Shown one piece after another: positions 11,078 to 12,152 of a stretch of DNA of 12,152 nucleotides. The DNA lies in contig JALHOX010000092.1 of assembly GCA_022842805.1 (NCBI GenBank), forward strand, positions 1-12,152. The letters are read 5' to 3'. This DNA is from Phycisphaerae bacterium (GTDB lineage Bacteria; Planctomycetota; Phycisphaerae; UBA1845; Fen-1342). Both the position numbers and the translations under genes were made by a program. Numbering within the stretch: the first letter of the stretch is position 1; each line of letters starts with the position of its first letter. The notes under the pieces were generated by a model. The model made no database searches, was not told the origin of the DNA, and saw nothing but the letters and a program-made list of their open reading frames with translations.

Positions 11078-12152
11078 ATGAGCGAATATGTCGATCTGAC
11101 GCCCGAACTGCTGGCCGGTTTTCTGGACGAGGCACCCAGCTATCTGAACGCGCTGGAAGAGGGGCTGATGGCCTTTGAGGCCGCGGCGCAGGACGGCGTG
11201 ATCGCGCTGCGCGACGCGGCCGATCACGAGCGGATGAACGAGGTCTTTCGCGCGGCTCACAGCCTGAAGGGCATTTCGGCCTCGATGGGCTTTAAGGGCA
11301 TTCGCGATCTGACGCACGTCATGGAATCGCTGTTTGATCTGTTCCGGCATGGCAAGCGGCAGCTGCTGGCGGATGAGATCACGCAGATCCTGCGGGCGGT
11401 GGATCAGTTGCGATCGCTGGTCGACGAGGTGCCGGATTGCGGCGAGGCGGATCCGGTGGTGCATCAGGCGCTGGCGGCGCTGCTGGAGCAAAAGCCCGGC
11501 GGCGGAGCGGCTGCGCCGGCGGACGCCGGAACCAACGCTGCGGGCGCGACCAACGGCGTCGAGCCGCAGTTGTTGCAGCTTTTTGTGGAGTCGACGGCGG
11601 AGACGCTGGAGCTGCTGGGGCAGCACCTGCTGGGGCTGGAGCAGCGGCCGCAGGATAGCGATGCGATCAACGAAGTATTTCGCTGTGCGCACAACATCAA
11701 GGGGGCCAGCGGCGCGGTGCAGGCGACGCACATGCAGCGCCTGACGCACGCGATGGAGACGGTGCTTGATCGCGTGCGGAGCGGGGCGCAGGCGGTGGAT
11801 GCGGCGCTGATCGGGGCGTGCCTCGGTGCGGCGGATGAGCTGCAGTCGGCGCTGGAGGAGATGCGATCGGGCGAGACCAACGACCCGGTGGTTGCGTCGC
11901 CGCGCGAGCTGTTCGGCAGTTGGCTGAACGAGACTGACATGGCGGTGGACGAGGTGGTCGCGAGCGGGGGGCCGGGCGAGGGCGGCGCGGCGGCCGATGC
12001 GAGCACTCCGCTGGATCAGTCGACGCGGGTCACGATCGCCTTTGCGCCGGGCTTTTCCGAAGCGGCGATCATGTGCTGCATCATTCACAATCGCCTGAGC
12101 GATCTGGGGCAGGTGATTCACAGCGATCCGCCGGTGGAGCAGCTCGGCAATG
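11078..12152 (+). CDS. cheA: CheA histidine kinase, N-terminal part (cut by the window edge)
   Basis: The kinase that receptors and CheW control; it passes phosphate from histidine to CheY and CheB. The frame is open from ATG 11078 to the right edge, 358 codons, with no stop. HPt domain 1 covers about 8-120, with phospho-acceptor His61 in AHSLKGISASMGF (60-72). A Gly/Ala linker (141-160) follows. HPt domain 2 is at about 161-265, with His205 in AHNIKGASGAVQA (204-216). A second linker is at about 266-314. A segment from 316 (TRVTIAFAPGFSEAAIMCC..RLSDLGQVIHS) looks like a ferredoxin-like P2 domain, which docks the response regulator. The dimerisation, ATPase and CheW-like domains must lie beyond 12152. 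The start is 4 bases after the cheR stop, with a weak upstream site, so translation is probably coupled. Classical CheA has one HPt domain; two are known in some systems. Kinase identity rests on HPt type and context with cheW, cheR and receptors. Confidence 0.9.
   Translation, partial: MSEYVDLTPELLAGFLDEAPSYLNALEEGLMAFEAAAQDGVIALRDAADHERMNEVFRAAHSLKGISASMGFKGIRDLTHVMESLFDLFRHGKRQLLADEITQILRAVDQLRSLVDEVPDCGEADPVVHQALAALLEQKPGGGAAAPADAGTNAAGATNGVEPQLLQLFVESTAETLELLGQHLLGLEQRPQDSDAINEVFRCAHNIKGASGAVQATHMQRLTHAMETVLDRVRSGAQAVDAALIGACLGAADELQSALEEMRSGETNDPVVASPRELFGSWLNETDMAVDEVVASGGPGEGGAAADASTPLDQSTRVTIAFAPGFSEAAIMCCIIHNRLSDLGQVIHSDPPVEQLGN

Noticed and set aside
10901..12121. Minus-strand open frame of 406 residues opposite cheA
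   Set aside because: The + strand reads HPt motifs through the same DNA; the minus frame is Arg-rich shadow.

Overview
The window is a GC-rich (roughly 60-65% by eye) stretch of a Gram-negative chromosome carrying most of one chemosensory gene cluster. Every large gene but one small one reads on the + strand. A Gram-negative cell is supported by a signal-peptide-bearing beta-barrel-like protein that ends in phenylalanine. The style of the non-coding hairpins (GGAAGCCGG.., GGGCGGCGTCCGCCC) and the small exported proteins make me think of Planctomycetota, but that is a guess from memory and not proven by anything here.

Layout. 1-228: leader with a weak sigma-28-like site. 229-804: CheW coupling protein (copy 1). 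920-2896: soluble GAF-PAS methyl-accepting protein. It is closed by a strong intrinsic terminator (12-bp stem, T5) at 2917-2965. 3174-3740: CheW (copy 2), about 89% identical to copy 1 over the shared domain. 3845-6043: membrane receptor with a large Cache-type periplasmic domain and two HAMP units. 6140-8020: membrane receptor with a helical periplasmic domain and three HAMP-like units. 8128-8334: 68-residue exported protein of unknown role. 8508-9584: outer-membrane beta-barrel-like protein. 9740-9922 (minus): 60-residue exported protein with a clear promoter and Shine-Dalgarno. 10201-11073: CheR methyltransferase. 11078 to the right edge: CheA kinase, N-terminal part only, with two HPt domains.

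How they work together. The three receptors have different inputs (cytoplasmic GAF-PAS, periplasmic Cache, periplasmic helical bundle) but nearly the same signalling hairpin and the same methylation motifs. They should therefore feed one CheA through the two CheW proteins, with CheR adapting them. CheB, CheY and CheD are not seen; they may lie beyond 12152. The row CheW-receptor / CheW-receptor-receptor looks like duplication of a module followed by swapping of the sensor part. Three envelope or exported genes sit between the receptors and cheR-cheA. The most curious sites are a full match to the sigma-54 promoter consensus (9829-9844) inside the antisense small gene, pointing at cheR, and a long palindrome at 10026-10044 in the divergent spacer.
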